A stretch of 64,000 nucleotides of DNA from CAZFIO01 sp964519585 (GTDB taxonomy: Bacteria > Bacillota > Clostridia > Tissierellales > Tissierellaceae). Below are positions 55,451 to 64,000 of this stretch, one piece after another. Below the pieces are notes generated by a model that saw nothing but the letters and a program-made list of their open reading frames with translations, had not been told where the DNA came from and ran no database searches. The stretch covers positions 1 through 64,000 of the forward strand of contig CAZFIO010000001.1 in assembly GCA_964519585.1 (NCBI GenBank). The letters are read 5' to 3'. A program made the translations under genes and the position numbers. Every line of letters begins with the position of its first letter. Position 1 is the stretch's first letter.

Positions 55451-56083
55451 ATGATATCTATGGATAGATATATAATTGTAGCTCTTATAGGTTATTTATT
55501 TGGTTGTTTACAATGGTCCTATATATTAACAAGAATAATCAAAGGCAAGGATATACGTTCGCTTGGCATGGGAAATCCTGGGGCATCTAATACTGTAGCT
55601 GTATTTGGCTGGAAGATGGGGGCAGCAGTTGGTATCCTTGATATTTTAAAGGCTACTATATCCATCCTTTTGATAAGGTATATATTTAGAAATTTGGATA
55701 TGTCTGCTATATATTTAAATGGATTTGCAGTAATCTTAGGTCATAATTATCCATTTTTCATGGGCTTTAAAGGTGGAAAGGGTACTGCCTCTACTGTAGG
55801 AATGATATATGGGATTGATTATAGGTTAGGTTTATTAGGTATGCTAATAGTTTTAGTGATTACAGTAGCAACTGATTATATAGTTCTAGGTACCATGGGC
55901 CTAGTTATTTTTCTTATAATAGCAACAGCCTATTTGGAGCATGGTAAACTTTCATTAATTTTTGCTGTTCTTATAGCACTACAAAGTGCTTACAAGCATA
56001 GGGAAAACTTTAAAAGAATTGTCCATGGTGGAGAAGTAAGCCTAAGATCTACCTTTAAATCAAAGAAAAAACAGTCAGACTAA
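55451..56083 (+). CDS. plsY: PlsY acyltransferase, right copy
   Basis: Identical mirror of 8258-8890. The alternative start corresponds to 55460. Confidence 0.92.
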   Translation: MISMDRYIIVALIGYLFGCLQWSYILTRIIKGKDIRSLGMGNPGASNTVAVFGWKMGAAVGILDILKATISILLIRYIFRNLDMSAIYLNGFAVILGHNYPFFMGFKGGKGTASTVGMIYGIDYRLGLLGMLIVLVITVATDYIVLGTMGLVIFLIIATAYLEHGKLSLIFAVLIALQSAYKHRENFKRIVHGGEVSLRSTFKSKKKQSD

Positions 56084-56091
56084 GTCTGACT
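56066..56091. terminator. plsY/helicase terminator, right copy
   Basis: Mirror of 8250-8275. Confidence 0.85.
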
Positions 56092-57730
56092 ATTTTCTTT
56101 TTGGACCTGATTTTCTTTTAGGGGTGGCAATCTCTACCTGTACCATGCTTCCCCTGATCCTCTTATTATTTAGGTTTCTTACCACATCATTGGCAAGATT
56201 TGCTGGAATTTCCACAAAGGAAAACTTATCATATATATCTATAGCCCCTACATGGTTCTTCTGTAAATTTGCATCTTGGACTAGGGCTGCTAGTATATGT
56301 CTTTGGCTGGCTCCCTTTCTGCTTCCTATATTGATAAACAATCTTGTAGTGTCCTTTGAAAGCCTTTCATTTTTACCCCCACTAGACCTGAATTTCCCTC
56401 CAAAGTCTACTTGTTCTAACTTTTCGTGTTTTTCATATTTACTATCATCCATATAGAACTTAAGCAGGGCAGCTGCAATATCAAAGGAAGTAAATCCTTC
56501 TTCTATTAGAGCATCCACTATTTTACTATACTTGCCTAGTTCTCCCTTAGTAATTTCATCCTTAATCTTATCTAGGGCACTGGTCCTGTAGTTTTGCTCC
56601 ATATCTTTAAGAGTAGGTATGTCTCTTCTCTTTATTTTTGTATTGGCGTATCTTTGAATATTTGCTAGTAGGTTTTTATCCCTACCTACTACAAAGCTAT
56701 AGGCTACACCCTCCCTGCCAGCTCTGGCTGTCCTACCAATCCTATGAACATAATATTCTTCATCCCTAGGTATATCATAGTTTACCACCAGGTCTATATC
56801 ATCCACATCTAGGCCTCTAGCAGCTACATCTGTAGCAATTAAAATATCAATAGTACCATTTCTAAACTTATTCATTACAGTATCTCTTTGGCTTTGTTTT
56901 AAGTCACCATGGAGGCCATCTGCCAGATAACCCCTTCCTGTAAGCTTTTCTGTCAACTCATCTACACGCTTTTTTGTATTACAAAAAACTATGCTAAGTT
57001 TTGGATTATTGATATCTATAAGACGACTTAGAATTTCAGTCTTCATATGTTCCTTTAGCTCGAAGTAGTACTGCTCAATTTTAGGTAATGTTAATTCCTT
57101 ATGAACAACCTTAACTAATTCAGGATTGTTTTGATATTTGGATGCAAAATTGATTATTTCCTTAGGCATGGTAGCTGAAAAAAATACAGTTTGTCTTTCC
57201 TCTGGCAACTCATCCATAACAAAGCCTATATCATCCCTAAAACCCATATCAAACATTTCGTCGGCCTCATCAAGAACCATCATTTTTACCTTGTCTAATT
57301 TTAAGGTCCTCCTTCTCATATGGTCCATAACCCGGCCTGGTGTGCCTACAACTATCTGAACTCCACCCTTCAAGGACCTAATCTGCCTATCAATAGGTTG
57401 ACCCCCATATATAGGTAGAACCTTAATTCCGCTCATAAACTTTCCGATATTCCTTATTTCTTCCGCTACTTGAATTGACAACTCCCTTGTGGGACATAGT
57501 ACCAGTGCTTGCAATCTCTTGTCGCTTGGATCACAAGTTTCTAAAATAGGAATTCCAAAAGCTGCGGTTTTCCCTGTCCCAGTCTGGGCCTGACCTATCA
57601 CATCCCTTCCTGCCAATATTACAGGAATTGCCTGTTCCTGAATTGGTGACATTTCTTCAAAACCCATTTCTGAAATACCCCGCTGTATTCCATTTGATAA
57701 TTTTATTTCATTAAATGCTAATTTACTCAA
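56090..57730 (-). CDS. DEAD-box RNA helicase, right copy
   Basis: Identical mirror of 6611-8251. Confidence 0.93.
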   Translation of the reverse strand: MSKLAFNEIKLSNGIQRGISEMGFEEMSPIQEQAIPVILAGRDVIGQAQTGTGKTAAFGIPILETCDPSDKRLQALVLCPTRELSIQVAEEIRNIGKFMSGIKVLPIYGGQPIDRQIRSLKGGVQIVVGTPGRVMDHMRRRTLKLDKVKMMVLDEADEMFDMGFRDDIGFVMDELPEERQTVFFSATMPKEIINFASKYQNNPELVKVVHKELTLPKIEQYYFELKEHMKTEILSRLIDINNPKLSIVFCNTKKRVDELTEKLTGRGYLADGLHGDLKQSQRDTVMNKFRNGTIDILIATDVAARGLDVDDIDLVVNYDIPRDEEYYVHRIGRTARAGREGVAYSFVVGRDKNLLANIQRYANTKIKRRDIPTLKDMEQNYRTSALDKIKDEITKGELGKYSKIVDALIEEGFTSFDIAAALLKFYMDDSKYEKHEKLEQVDFGGKFRSSGGKNERLSKDTTRLFINIGSRKGASQRHILAALVQDANLQKNHVGAIDIYDKFSFVEIPANLANDVVRNLNNKRIRGSMVQVEIATPKRKSGPKRK

Positions 57731-57759
57731 TCTTTCTCCTCCTTATATATAACTAAATA

Positions 57760-57788
57760 AGTATATACTTAATATACCAATATTGCAA
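57760..57788 (-). promoter_or_regulatory. Helicase promoter, right copy
   Basis: TTGCAA, 17 nt, TATACT on the minus strand; mirror of 6553-6581. Confidence 0.6.
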
Positions 57789-57815
57789 GAAAAATATAAA
57801 AAATATATACAAAAA

Positions 57816-57840
57816 TGCGCCAAGGACCGTCCCTAGCGCA
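57816..57840. repeat. REP-like palindrome R1, right copy
   Basis: Mirror of 6501-6525. Confidence 0.8.
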
Positions 57841-57904
57841 CTATTGTTTAGCAATCCTTCTATTGTGGTATAATCTTATTGTAAATATATGGAGGTGTTT
57901 TATT

Positions 57905-59674
57905 ATGAGGTGGTCTTTAGATGAATTGTACCCTTCTTTTGATTCTCAAGAATTTTTAACAGACTTTGACAAACTTGATAAGCTTATAGGGGATTTTGCT
58001 AAGTGGGCTGGGGATAGTCTTGTCTCCTTAGATAATCCTATTGAAAAGTTGGAATACTATATTGATTTTTCAGTTAAAATTTCCAACCTATATAGTAAAT
58101 TAGGGGCTTATGCAAACCTATCAAGTTCTACAAATGCCAGGGATGAAAAAGCCCTAGAATATTTGGATAAGCTTAGTTTAAAGGGAACAGAGTTGACTAA
58201 GCCAGAAGTTCAATTTAAGAACTTTTTAAAGGATTTGCCAGATTTAGAAGATCTGGTGGGAAAATCTGACTTATTGAATAAGCATAAATTTTATTTAGCA
58301 CAAATCAAAGAATCTACAAAATATTTGCTCAGCGAGAAAGAAGAAATCATTATATCCAAAATGAAGAATACAGGCTCAACAGCCTGGTCAAATCTTCAGG
58401 ATAAAATAACTTCAACCTTGATGGTAGATATAGACTTAGATGGTGAAGATAAACAACTACCACTAGCAATGGTAAGAAACCTAGCCTATGATAAGGATGA
58501 AAAGATAAGGAAAACTGCCTATGAAGCAGAGTTGAAGGCCTATGAAAAAGTTGAAGAATCCTCAGCTGCAGCTTTAAATGGAATAAAGGGAGAAGTAATA
58601 ACCACCTCGGAGTTGAGGGGTTTTGAGTCTCCACTGTCTGAAACTCTTTTTAAATCAAGAATGAATAAGGAAAGCTTAGACTCTATGCTTATAGCTATGG
58701 AGGAATTCCTACCAGCCTTCCATAGGTATTTTAAGAAAAAGGCAGAGATCTTGGGCCACCAGGATGGTCTTCCATTTTATGATTTATTTGCCCCCCTTGG
58801 ACAAGTTGATAGAAGATTTACCTACGAAGAGGCCATAAACTATATAGTTAAAAACTTCAGGACTTTCAGTGATAGATTGGCAGATTTTGTGCAGGAGGCC
58901 TATGATAATAACTGGTTAGATGTGGAACCCAGAGACGGTAAAAGGGGAGGGGCCTTCTGCTCCAACTTGCACCCTATAGGTGAAAGTAGGATTTTGGCCA
59001 ACTTTGATGGAAGTTTTTCAAATATGATTACCCTGGCCCATGAACTAGGCCATGGCTACCATGGGCTAAATCTAAGAAATGAATCCATCTTAAACTCTAG
59101 ATATCCCATGCCTATAGCTGAAACTGCTTCTATATTTTGTGAAACCATAGTAACAAATGCTGCCCTAAAGGATGCTAGTGATGAAGAAGCCCTAGGCATA
59201 CTTGAATCCTCTATCTCAGATGCAGCCCAGGTGATTGTGGATATATATAGCAGATTCCTTTTTGAATCAGAATTGTTTAACAGGAGAAAGGAGTCCTCTT
59301 TGCCAGTCAAGGAATTAAAGGATATAATGATGGATGCCCAAAAGAAGTCCTATGGCAATGGTTTAGATCATAGTGTCCTTCATCCTTATATGTGGTTGAA
59401 TAAACCCCACTACTACTCAGCAGGACTTAACTTCTACAACTTCCCCTATGCCTTTGGACTTTTGTTTGCTAAGGGGCTTTATGCGGAATACCTAAGTACA
59501 GGTGAATCTTTTGTAAAGGAATATGATGAACTACTAAATGCTACAGGCAAGAATAATATAAAAGATGTCGCTGATATGATGAATATAGATATTCATAAGC
59601 CAGACTTTTTTAGAAGCTCTTTGAAATTGATTGAGAAGGATATAGATAGATTTATTGAATTGGCGGATAGGTAA
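57905..59674 (+). CDS. pepF: M3 oligoendopeptidase, right copy
   Basis: Identical mirror of 4667-6436. A TATAAT at 57869-57874 and GGAGGTG precede the ATG. Confidence 0.9.
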   Translation: MRWSLDELYPSFDSQEFLTDFDKLDKLIGDFAKWAGDSLVSLDNPIEKLEYYIDFSVKISNLYSKLGAYANLSSSTNARDEKALEYLDKLSLKGTELTKPEVQFKNFLKDLPDLEDLVGKSDLLNKHKFYLAQIKESTKYLLSEKEEIIISKMKNTGSTAWSNLQDKITSTLMVDIDLDGEDKQLPLAMVRNLAYDKDEKIRKTAYEAELKAYEKVEESSAAALNGIKGEVITTSELRGFESPLSETLFKSRMNKESLDSMLIAMEEFLPAFHRYFKKKAEILGHQDGLPFYDLFAPLGQVDRRFTYEEAINYIVKNFRTFSDRLADFVQEAYDNNWLDVEPRDGKRGGAFCSNLHPIGESRILANFDGSFSNMITLAHELGHGYHGLNLRNESILNSRYPMPIAETASIFCETIVTNAALKDASDEEALGILESSISDAAQVIVDIYSRFLFESELFNRRKESSLPVKELKDIMMDAQKKSYGNGLDHSVLHPYMWLNKPHYYSAGLNFYNFPYAFGLLFAKGLYAEYLSTGESFVKEYDELLNATGKNNIKDVADMMNIDIHKPDFFRSSLKLIEKDIDRFIELADR

Positions 59675-59700
59675 AACAAAAGCCAAGGGTTTTCCTTGGC
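59672..59700 (-). terminator. Lipoprotein terminator, right copy
   Basis: Mirror of 4641-4669. Confidence 0.85.
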
Positions 59701-59701
59701 C

Positions 59702-61054
59702 TTAATTCCATACTTGAAACCATCCATCCCCTATAGGGTCATACTCATAGATGTTTCCAGTGTCTGAAATAGTATATAGAATTTCTTTTACAAAGTTGTC
59801 TTTGTGGTTGGTGCCTAACCATATATCTGTACAAAGCTCATCACCAATTTCCCTGGTTTCTCCTGTTTCAAGCAGAGACATTTTATGTTTGGTTACCATC
59901 TCCCTTATATGGCTGGAGTTGTTTATCAAATAATCCCCATAGTCATTAATCCTTACACTATTAACAGACCTATCAAAAGGACTATATCCCCATATAAACT
60001 TAAAGGGCTCATATTCATTCCTTCCTTCAACAAAGAGTAGGTCTCCATCTCCTGGGAAAAGTTCCAAAGAGATGCCGAAATGTAGGTCTGCAAAGTAGGA
60101 TCCATTTATAGTTTCTTCCGCGTAAGGAGTTGTTGAGTCAAGGTGTAGGTCAAAAAACATAATACCTGGTCCATTATCATCTTCACCCATGCTTACCCTA
60201 TAGGTCCCCTTATATCTTATTGCTTCTTCATTGGTCCAGCCTTTTTTCAAAGAAACAGTCCCATCCACTAAAAAATTCAGAACAGCACAGTATTCAGGCT
60301 TAGAAAACTCATAATTTGGATCTTCTGCATTCTCGTTGGATACCCAATCCATACCCATATAAAGATTTTGAAATTTACCCGGTATCCTTAAATCGTATTT
60401 TGCACCTTGCTTATCTACTGCATAAGCTGTCATAGTGCCATCCATCCCCTCACCATCACTCTCATAGGCCAGAGATTCTATATTCTCAACCCAAGGTAAA
60501 GGTCCCGAGGCGTGAAATTCTGTAAATCCTCTCTCTATTGAAAATATATCTGCATATACATAGTAAACCTGGCCATCATCCATAAGAATAAAAATTGTAG
60601 GCATCATTTGTTCCAAGCCATTTGCATAATCAAACTCTGCAATTTGCCCTATAACCATATCTTTTACTTCTCCAGCTAGGCTGATTATAGGAAAGGGCCC
60701 ATAATAATTGTCACCCATGGATGACCTATCTTCTATATCTAATAACTCTCTCCAGTTTTCCTTGTTAAAATAATTTACCAAGTCTCCACCCTCGCCTATT
60801 TGACTAAGAGTAAAGTCCCCCTCCCATCTTTCAAGATTAAAGTAAACTTCAACATCCCTCTTATTGCTTACATGAATCTCCATAAGATTCGTATCATCCT
60901 TATAGACTAGGACTTCATCCTTTATAGGGTCTTTTGTTTCTCCTGGATTATCTTTCCCATTGTTATTGGGACTATTTACTTTTGAACTTTTACAAGCAGT
61001 TAGGGGGAAAATTAATGATAGGCTGATAAGCAATATAATTATTTTTCTGTACAA
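59702..61054 (-). CDS. Acidic lipoprotein, paralogue 2, right copy
   Basis: Identical mirror of 3287-4639. Confidence 0.7.
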   Translation of the reverse strand: MYRKIIILLISLSLIFPLTACKSSKVNSPNNNGKDNPGETKDPIKDEVLVYKDDTNLMEIHVSNKRDVEVYFNLERWEGDFTLSQIGEGGDLVNYFNKENWRELLDIEDRSSMGDNYYGPFPIISLAGEVKDMVIGQIAEFDYANGLEQMMPTIFILMDDGQVYYVYADIFSIERGFTEFHASGPLPWVENIESLAYESDGEGMDGTMTAYAVDKQGAKYDLRIPGKFQNLYMGMDWVSNENAEDPNYEFSKPEYCAVLNFLVDGTVSLKKGWTNEEAIRYKGTYRVSMGEDDNGPGIMFFDLHLDSTTPYAEETINGSYFADLHFGISLELFPGDGDLLFVEGRNEYEPFKFIWGYSPFDRSVNSVRINDYGDYLINNSSHIREMVTKHKMSLLETGETREIGDELCTDIWLGTNHKDNFVKEILYTISDTGNIYEYDPIGDGWFQVWN

Positions 61055-61310
61055 GTTGCCACCTCCTCTAAGGAAAAAGTAGAAAGCAATAGGCCTAAGG
61101 CTTATGCCCTATATCTTAAACTTTCTACTCTGTTTTTACTTTTTTTAAAACAATCCTTATGCATACGAGTTGACAGAGTCATAAGCCGCTGTCAATTCCT
61201 TATTCTGTCATCCAAAGCGAAGGGTCGAATCTTGAAATCATTGGAAAGACAAGATTGACACTAGCGTTCAGAATGACAAACTTAAAAAATCATAGTTACC
61301 AGTGGGGTCC

Positions 61311-61326
61311 AAACTGTCCCCCTGTG
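61311..61326 (-). repeat. CACAGGGGGAC repeat copy 2, right copy
   Basis: Mirror of 3015-3030. Confidence 0.5.
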
Positions 61327-61328
61327 TC

Positions 61329-62723
61329 TTAGGGTTGATAGACTTCATGGGCTGAGATTATATGGCCATCTTCTACTACAATATTAGCTAGAACTCTGCC
61401 ATCCCTATAGGAATTTCTAACTTCATTTATAAAATCAGTCAAATAATAGTCTACCCTATCTACAAAACCATCTTTGTCGTATTCCATCAGACTATACTGA
61501 TCATAGGTAGCTGTTGTAAACTGGTAATATCCTACATCCTCATTTTCAATCCTATAGTCATTAGCTTCTTCTAGGTCCTCAATCGCTTCCACCCAAACAA
61601 CTATAAATTCCATACCATCAGCTAGGTACCTAGAAAACTCCAGGATAGCCATACCTTCAATTGTTTGCCCCCTAAATTCCTCCAAGTCATCATGAATATT
61701 CACTAAAGGAAAGACCTCCATATTCCCTCTTTGGTAGATTCTATCTCCTGATTCATAAACCAAAGAAATATCACCCGTAGAATCTGTTTCAAAGCTATAG
61801 CTGCCGCTAAGTTCCGTCTTGAGACCAGTATCTCCCTCATCTATCCACCACAATAGATGTAAATCAAAGTCAAAACTTCCCATATAGTAGTTCTTACTTG
61901 ACCCCCTATCTATTTCATAGGAACCTCCCCAGTTTTCATGGTAGTATGCTATCTCATAGTCCATATAGCTTCCTGCTACATCTAGGGTAAAGGTCCCATG
62001 AGGTTCAAATTTCAAATATAGGTAGAGGGAAATATCCTCATCAAAATCATCCTCTAGTTTCATGACCCATGACCCTTGTGTAAGTTTAGTTTCAAGCCAT
62101 AACTTGTAAAAATCAAACTTTTCTCCCTTATCATTGATTAAATATAGAACCATAGCATCCTGATCCTCATGATGGTTTTCATAAGAAAAGGAAGTAAAGT
62201 TATCCTTATAGGCCAATGCCCTATAACTCTCAAAGTTACCATCTTTGCTATATTCTTCTTCATAGTGACTGTAGCCTATAGTGCTAAAGGGATCTGCATA
62301 AACCCATTCTACACTACCATCTTCCATAGTAAGTACTACAGTGGCTACGGTGAAATCTAATTCACTATAGTCCATAATCTGTAGTTCTCCTACAAAGGCA
62401 TCCTTGACCCTGCCTGATATAACCCGGATTTTAAAGGGTCCTTCCCTTATACCAGCTACATTATAGTATTCAGGGTATTCAGAAAGTTGGTAAAATTCCT
62501 CACATTTATCTAAGTCAAAGGATATATTTGCCTCACCATCTTCTATAGTGATTTTTATTATTCCTTTCGCATCTTCCCTTACTATTACTCCACCTTTATT
62601 CTCTCCAAAACCAAGCCTTTCTCCCCGGTTTCCATCCCCTGGGCCTTTCTCTTTCTTCCCACAGGCAACCAAGACTAAGATACATAAAAAAAGCAGAAAA
62701 ATACCTGTAAGCTTGTTTTTCAT
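61329..62723 (-). CDS. Acidic lipoprotein, paralogue 1, right copy
   Basis: Identical mirror of 1618-3012. Confidence 0.7.
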   Translation of the reverse strand: MKNKLTGIFLLFLCILVLVACGKKEKGPGDGNRGERLGFGENKGGVIVREDAKGIIKITIEDGEANISFDLDKCEEFYQLSEYPEYYNVAGIREGPFKIRVISGRVKDAFVGELQIMDYSELDFTVATVVLTMEDGSVEWVYADPFSTIGYSHYEEEYSKDGNFESYRALAYKDNFTSFSYENHHEDQDAMVLYLINDKGEKFDFYKLWLETKLTQGSWVMKLEDDFDEDISLYLYLKFEPHGTFTLDVAGSYMDYEIAYYHENWGGSYEIDRGSSKNYYMGSFDFDLHLLWWIDEGDTGLKTELSGSYSFETDSTGDISLVYESGDRIYQRGNMEVFPLVNIHDDLEEFRGQTIEGMAILEFSRYLADGMEFIVVWVEAIEDLEEANDYRIENEDVGYYQFTTATYDQYSLMEYDKDGFVDRVDYYLTDFINEVRNSYRDGRVLANIVVEDGHIISAHEVYQP

Positions 62724-62757
62724 GACAAAGTCACCTCCTAACTATACATGAAACTAG

Positions 62758-63046
62758 CTATTTTATAAATATTGATTCAAGCATTTCTATTAGGCCAGGG
62801 TTATCTAATGGAACTGTATCTTCATGATTTCCCTCAGGAACTGTAAGAACAGTTATACTTATAGGATTTCCTAAGGAATCTTCCGCATATGTTTGGTAAT
62901 CCTCCTTCAAACATAATGGTTGTTGCTCCGTCAGGTGAATTTTTCCCAAAGGGAATCTCTAAATCATTTAAATAATCATCAAGGTAAAAACCCCATAGTT
63001 CAAAATGAATGTCACTTGGAAAGAACAGGAATACATAATCAAGCAA
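62758..63046 (-). pseudogene. Frameshifted remnant, right copy
   Basis: Identical mirror of 1295-1583, with the same frame change. Confidence 0.3.
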
Positions 63047-63071
63047 TTGCTTGGCCTATGTCATTCTGTTG

Positions 63072-63102
63072 GGCCTCCGGGCCAGCAAATCTAGCCCCTA
63101 CT
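63072..63102 (-). repeat. Dispersed repeat module A copy 1, right copy
   Basis: Mirror of 1239-1269. Confidence 0.6.
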
Positions 63103-63130
63103 TGGTCAAAGCCTGTAAAAATATCCCAAT

Positions 63131-63147
63131 AGAACCGTCCCCCTGTG
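63131..63147 (-). repeat. CACAGGGGGAC repeat copy 1, right copy
   Basis: Mirror of 1194-1210. Confidence 0.5.
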
Positions 63148-63150
63148 CCA

Positions 63151-63540
63151 TTAAAGTGCATCCAACATAGCTGATAAGTATTCCCCGCTCACTGAACTGT
63201 AGAAAAAACTATCTATGAAACCCTGTTTTTTTGCTTCTTTTACAGCTTCTGCCATATCAGGATCAGCATTTTCATCGCAAAGCAAGACTAGCTTACATTC
63301 TGGAAGCTCTATCCTGATTTGTTTTGCTGTTCTTAGCCTTTCCTCCAAGGTAAAAGGTGGCACCCGCATTACTTCCATTAAAAGTATATCTGCATTGTGA
63401 GATTTACAGGTTATATAAGGCTCATTTTCTTTATTGCAATCAGTCAACCGGATAGGCATCAATTCTCCACGTTCTCTTAAGTATTTTATAACTGCTCCTG
63501 ACAGTAATCTATTCATCATGCTAATTACAACAATTTTCAA
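63151..63540 (-). CDS. Degenerate receiver-like protein, right copy
   Basis: Identical mirror of 801-1190. Confidence 0.55.
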   Translation of the reverse strand: MKIVVISMMNRLLSGAVIKYLRERGELMPIRLTDCNKENEPYITCKSHNADILLMEVMRVPPFTLEERLRTAKQIRIELPECKLVLLCDENADPDMAEAVKEAKKQGFIDSFFYSSVSGEYLSAMLDAL

Positions 63541-63587
63541 AATATGCCACCCCCAATCCCTCCATTTTTCATCTTTGGATGGATTTC

Positions 63588-64000
63588 TTAAAACTTTCCT
63601 GACCTACCTGAATAACCTGAACTATTGACACTTGTTCCTCCTCCTCCGCCACCACCAGAGGATGATTTTTCTATCTTCCTACTGCTCGTTGTATGGTATA
63701 AAAACTGATCTGCTTGGTTTGTAAGCTTCAAACCCTCAGCGCTAATATAATCACCAGCACTAGTAGCTAATCTAGCAGTTTTCATCTTTCTTTTCCATGA
63801 ACCTGTAACTAAAAAAGCTATTAGTAGAGGTATAAGAAAGGTAATCCCTAGCTTAATGGGTAAAGCTATCTTCCCGTAGTTTGGATCTGTATCTATGTCA
63901 AAAGGTTGACCACCACTTGCCATTAGAAGGTATTCTTCAGATAAATCAAGATATTTTAAAAATGCTTCATAGTATTTATCCTTGCCTAGAAGAGGAAGTA
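63588..64000 (-). CDS. TPM-domain protein, right copy, cut by window end
   Basis: Mirror of 341-753. Only the C-terminal 137 residues (membrane segment and Gly-rich tail) are inside the window. The frame is open to the last base. Confidence 0.75.
   Translation of the reverse strand, partial: LPLLGKDKYYEAFLKYLDLSEEYLLMASGGQPFDIDTDPNYGKIALPIKLGITFLIPLLIAFLVTGSWKRKMKTARLATSAGDYISAEGLKLTNQADQFLYHTTSSRKIEKSSSGGGGGGGTSVNSSGYSGRSGKF

Larger units (their letters stand above)
32171..64000 (-). repeat. Right arm of 32 kb perfect inverted repeat
   Basis: Reverse complement of 341-32170. The arm still continues at the window end inside the TPM-domain gene, so the full palindrome is longer than the window. 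Identity down to homopolymer lengths suggests that both arms were called from the same molecule or reads. Confidence 0.98.

Noticed and set aside
57815..57904. N-terminal extension of the M3 peptidase (also 6437-6526)
   Set aside because: It is translated from REP palindrome R1 and upstream DNA. The ATG with GGAGGTG lies 90 bp inside.
341..64000. Reading the two arms as a real gene duplication that doubles dosage
   Set aside because: The zero-spacer axis and total identity make an artefact more likely, so no biological claim is based on copy number.

Overview
This window is not ordinary linear chromosome. It is one perfect inverted repeat. Position x on the + strand pairs with position 64341-x on the - strand, the axis lies between 32170 and 32171 with no spacer, and every gene left of the axis reappears identically in opposite orientation on the right. 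Within the window each arm is 31,830 bp (341-32170 and 32171-64000). I found no difference between the arms in any copied gene or in the non-coding stretches I compared, including homopolymer runs. A zero-spacer, difference-free 32 kb palindrome is most likely a fold-back (strand-switch) sequencing or assembly chimera. A hairpin-ended linear replicon or a real head-to-head duplication is possible but less supported. The real information content is therefore about 32 kb, and gene dosage should not be read from it.

The DNA is AT-rich with purine-rich Shine-Dalgarno sequences, frequent TTG starts, a T-box leader, lipoboxes and anaerobe genes (FprA flavodiiron protein, hemerythrin-like proteins, type 2 IPP isomerase, amino-acid catabolism). 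This fits a low-GC Firmicute, probably an amino-acid-fermenting member of the Clostridia/Tissierellia. The genus is not determinable from what I see.

Left arm, in order: 1-4640 envelope proteins (TPM-domain protein, degenerate receiver protein, a frameshifted remnant, two paralogous lipoproteins). 4641-8890: M3 oligopeptidase, DEAD-box RNA helicase with a DbpA-type RNA-binding tail, PlsY acyltransferase. 8891-11979: an O2/NO-response block (Crp/Fnr regulator, hemerythrin, FprA) behind an FNR-like palindrome at -41.5 of a predicted promoter. 12064-15788: citX, citG, murI, NhaC-type antiporter. 15919-18275: DUF438/hemerythrin/PAS protein and fni. 18362-20222: a PadR regulator and DUF2812 membrane protein with a three-site operator array. 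20400-24840: rhodanese, a REP-associated tyrosine transposase (RAYT) with nearby REP-like palindromes, CorA, and an FAD-Rieske oxidoreductase. 24976-29944: a T-box-controlled operon for an amino-acid ABC transporter and a PLP dehydratase, followed by an acetamidase/formamidase-family protein. 29968-31942: GNAT acetyltransferase, a zinc-ribbon membrane protein, an ABC ATPase. A strong promoter (32077-32106) then fires into the axis.

Right arm (32171-64000) repeats all of this in reverse order and orientation. Its entries are kept short and point to the left-arm copy for the full annotation.
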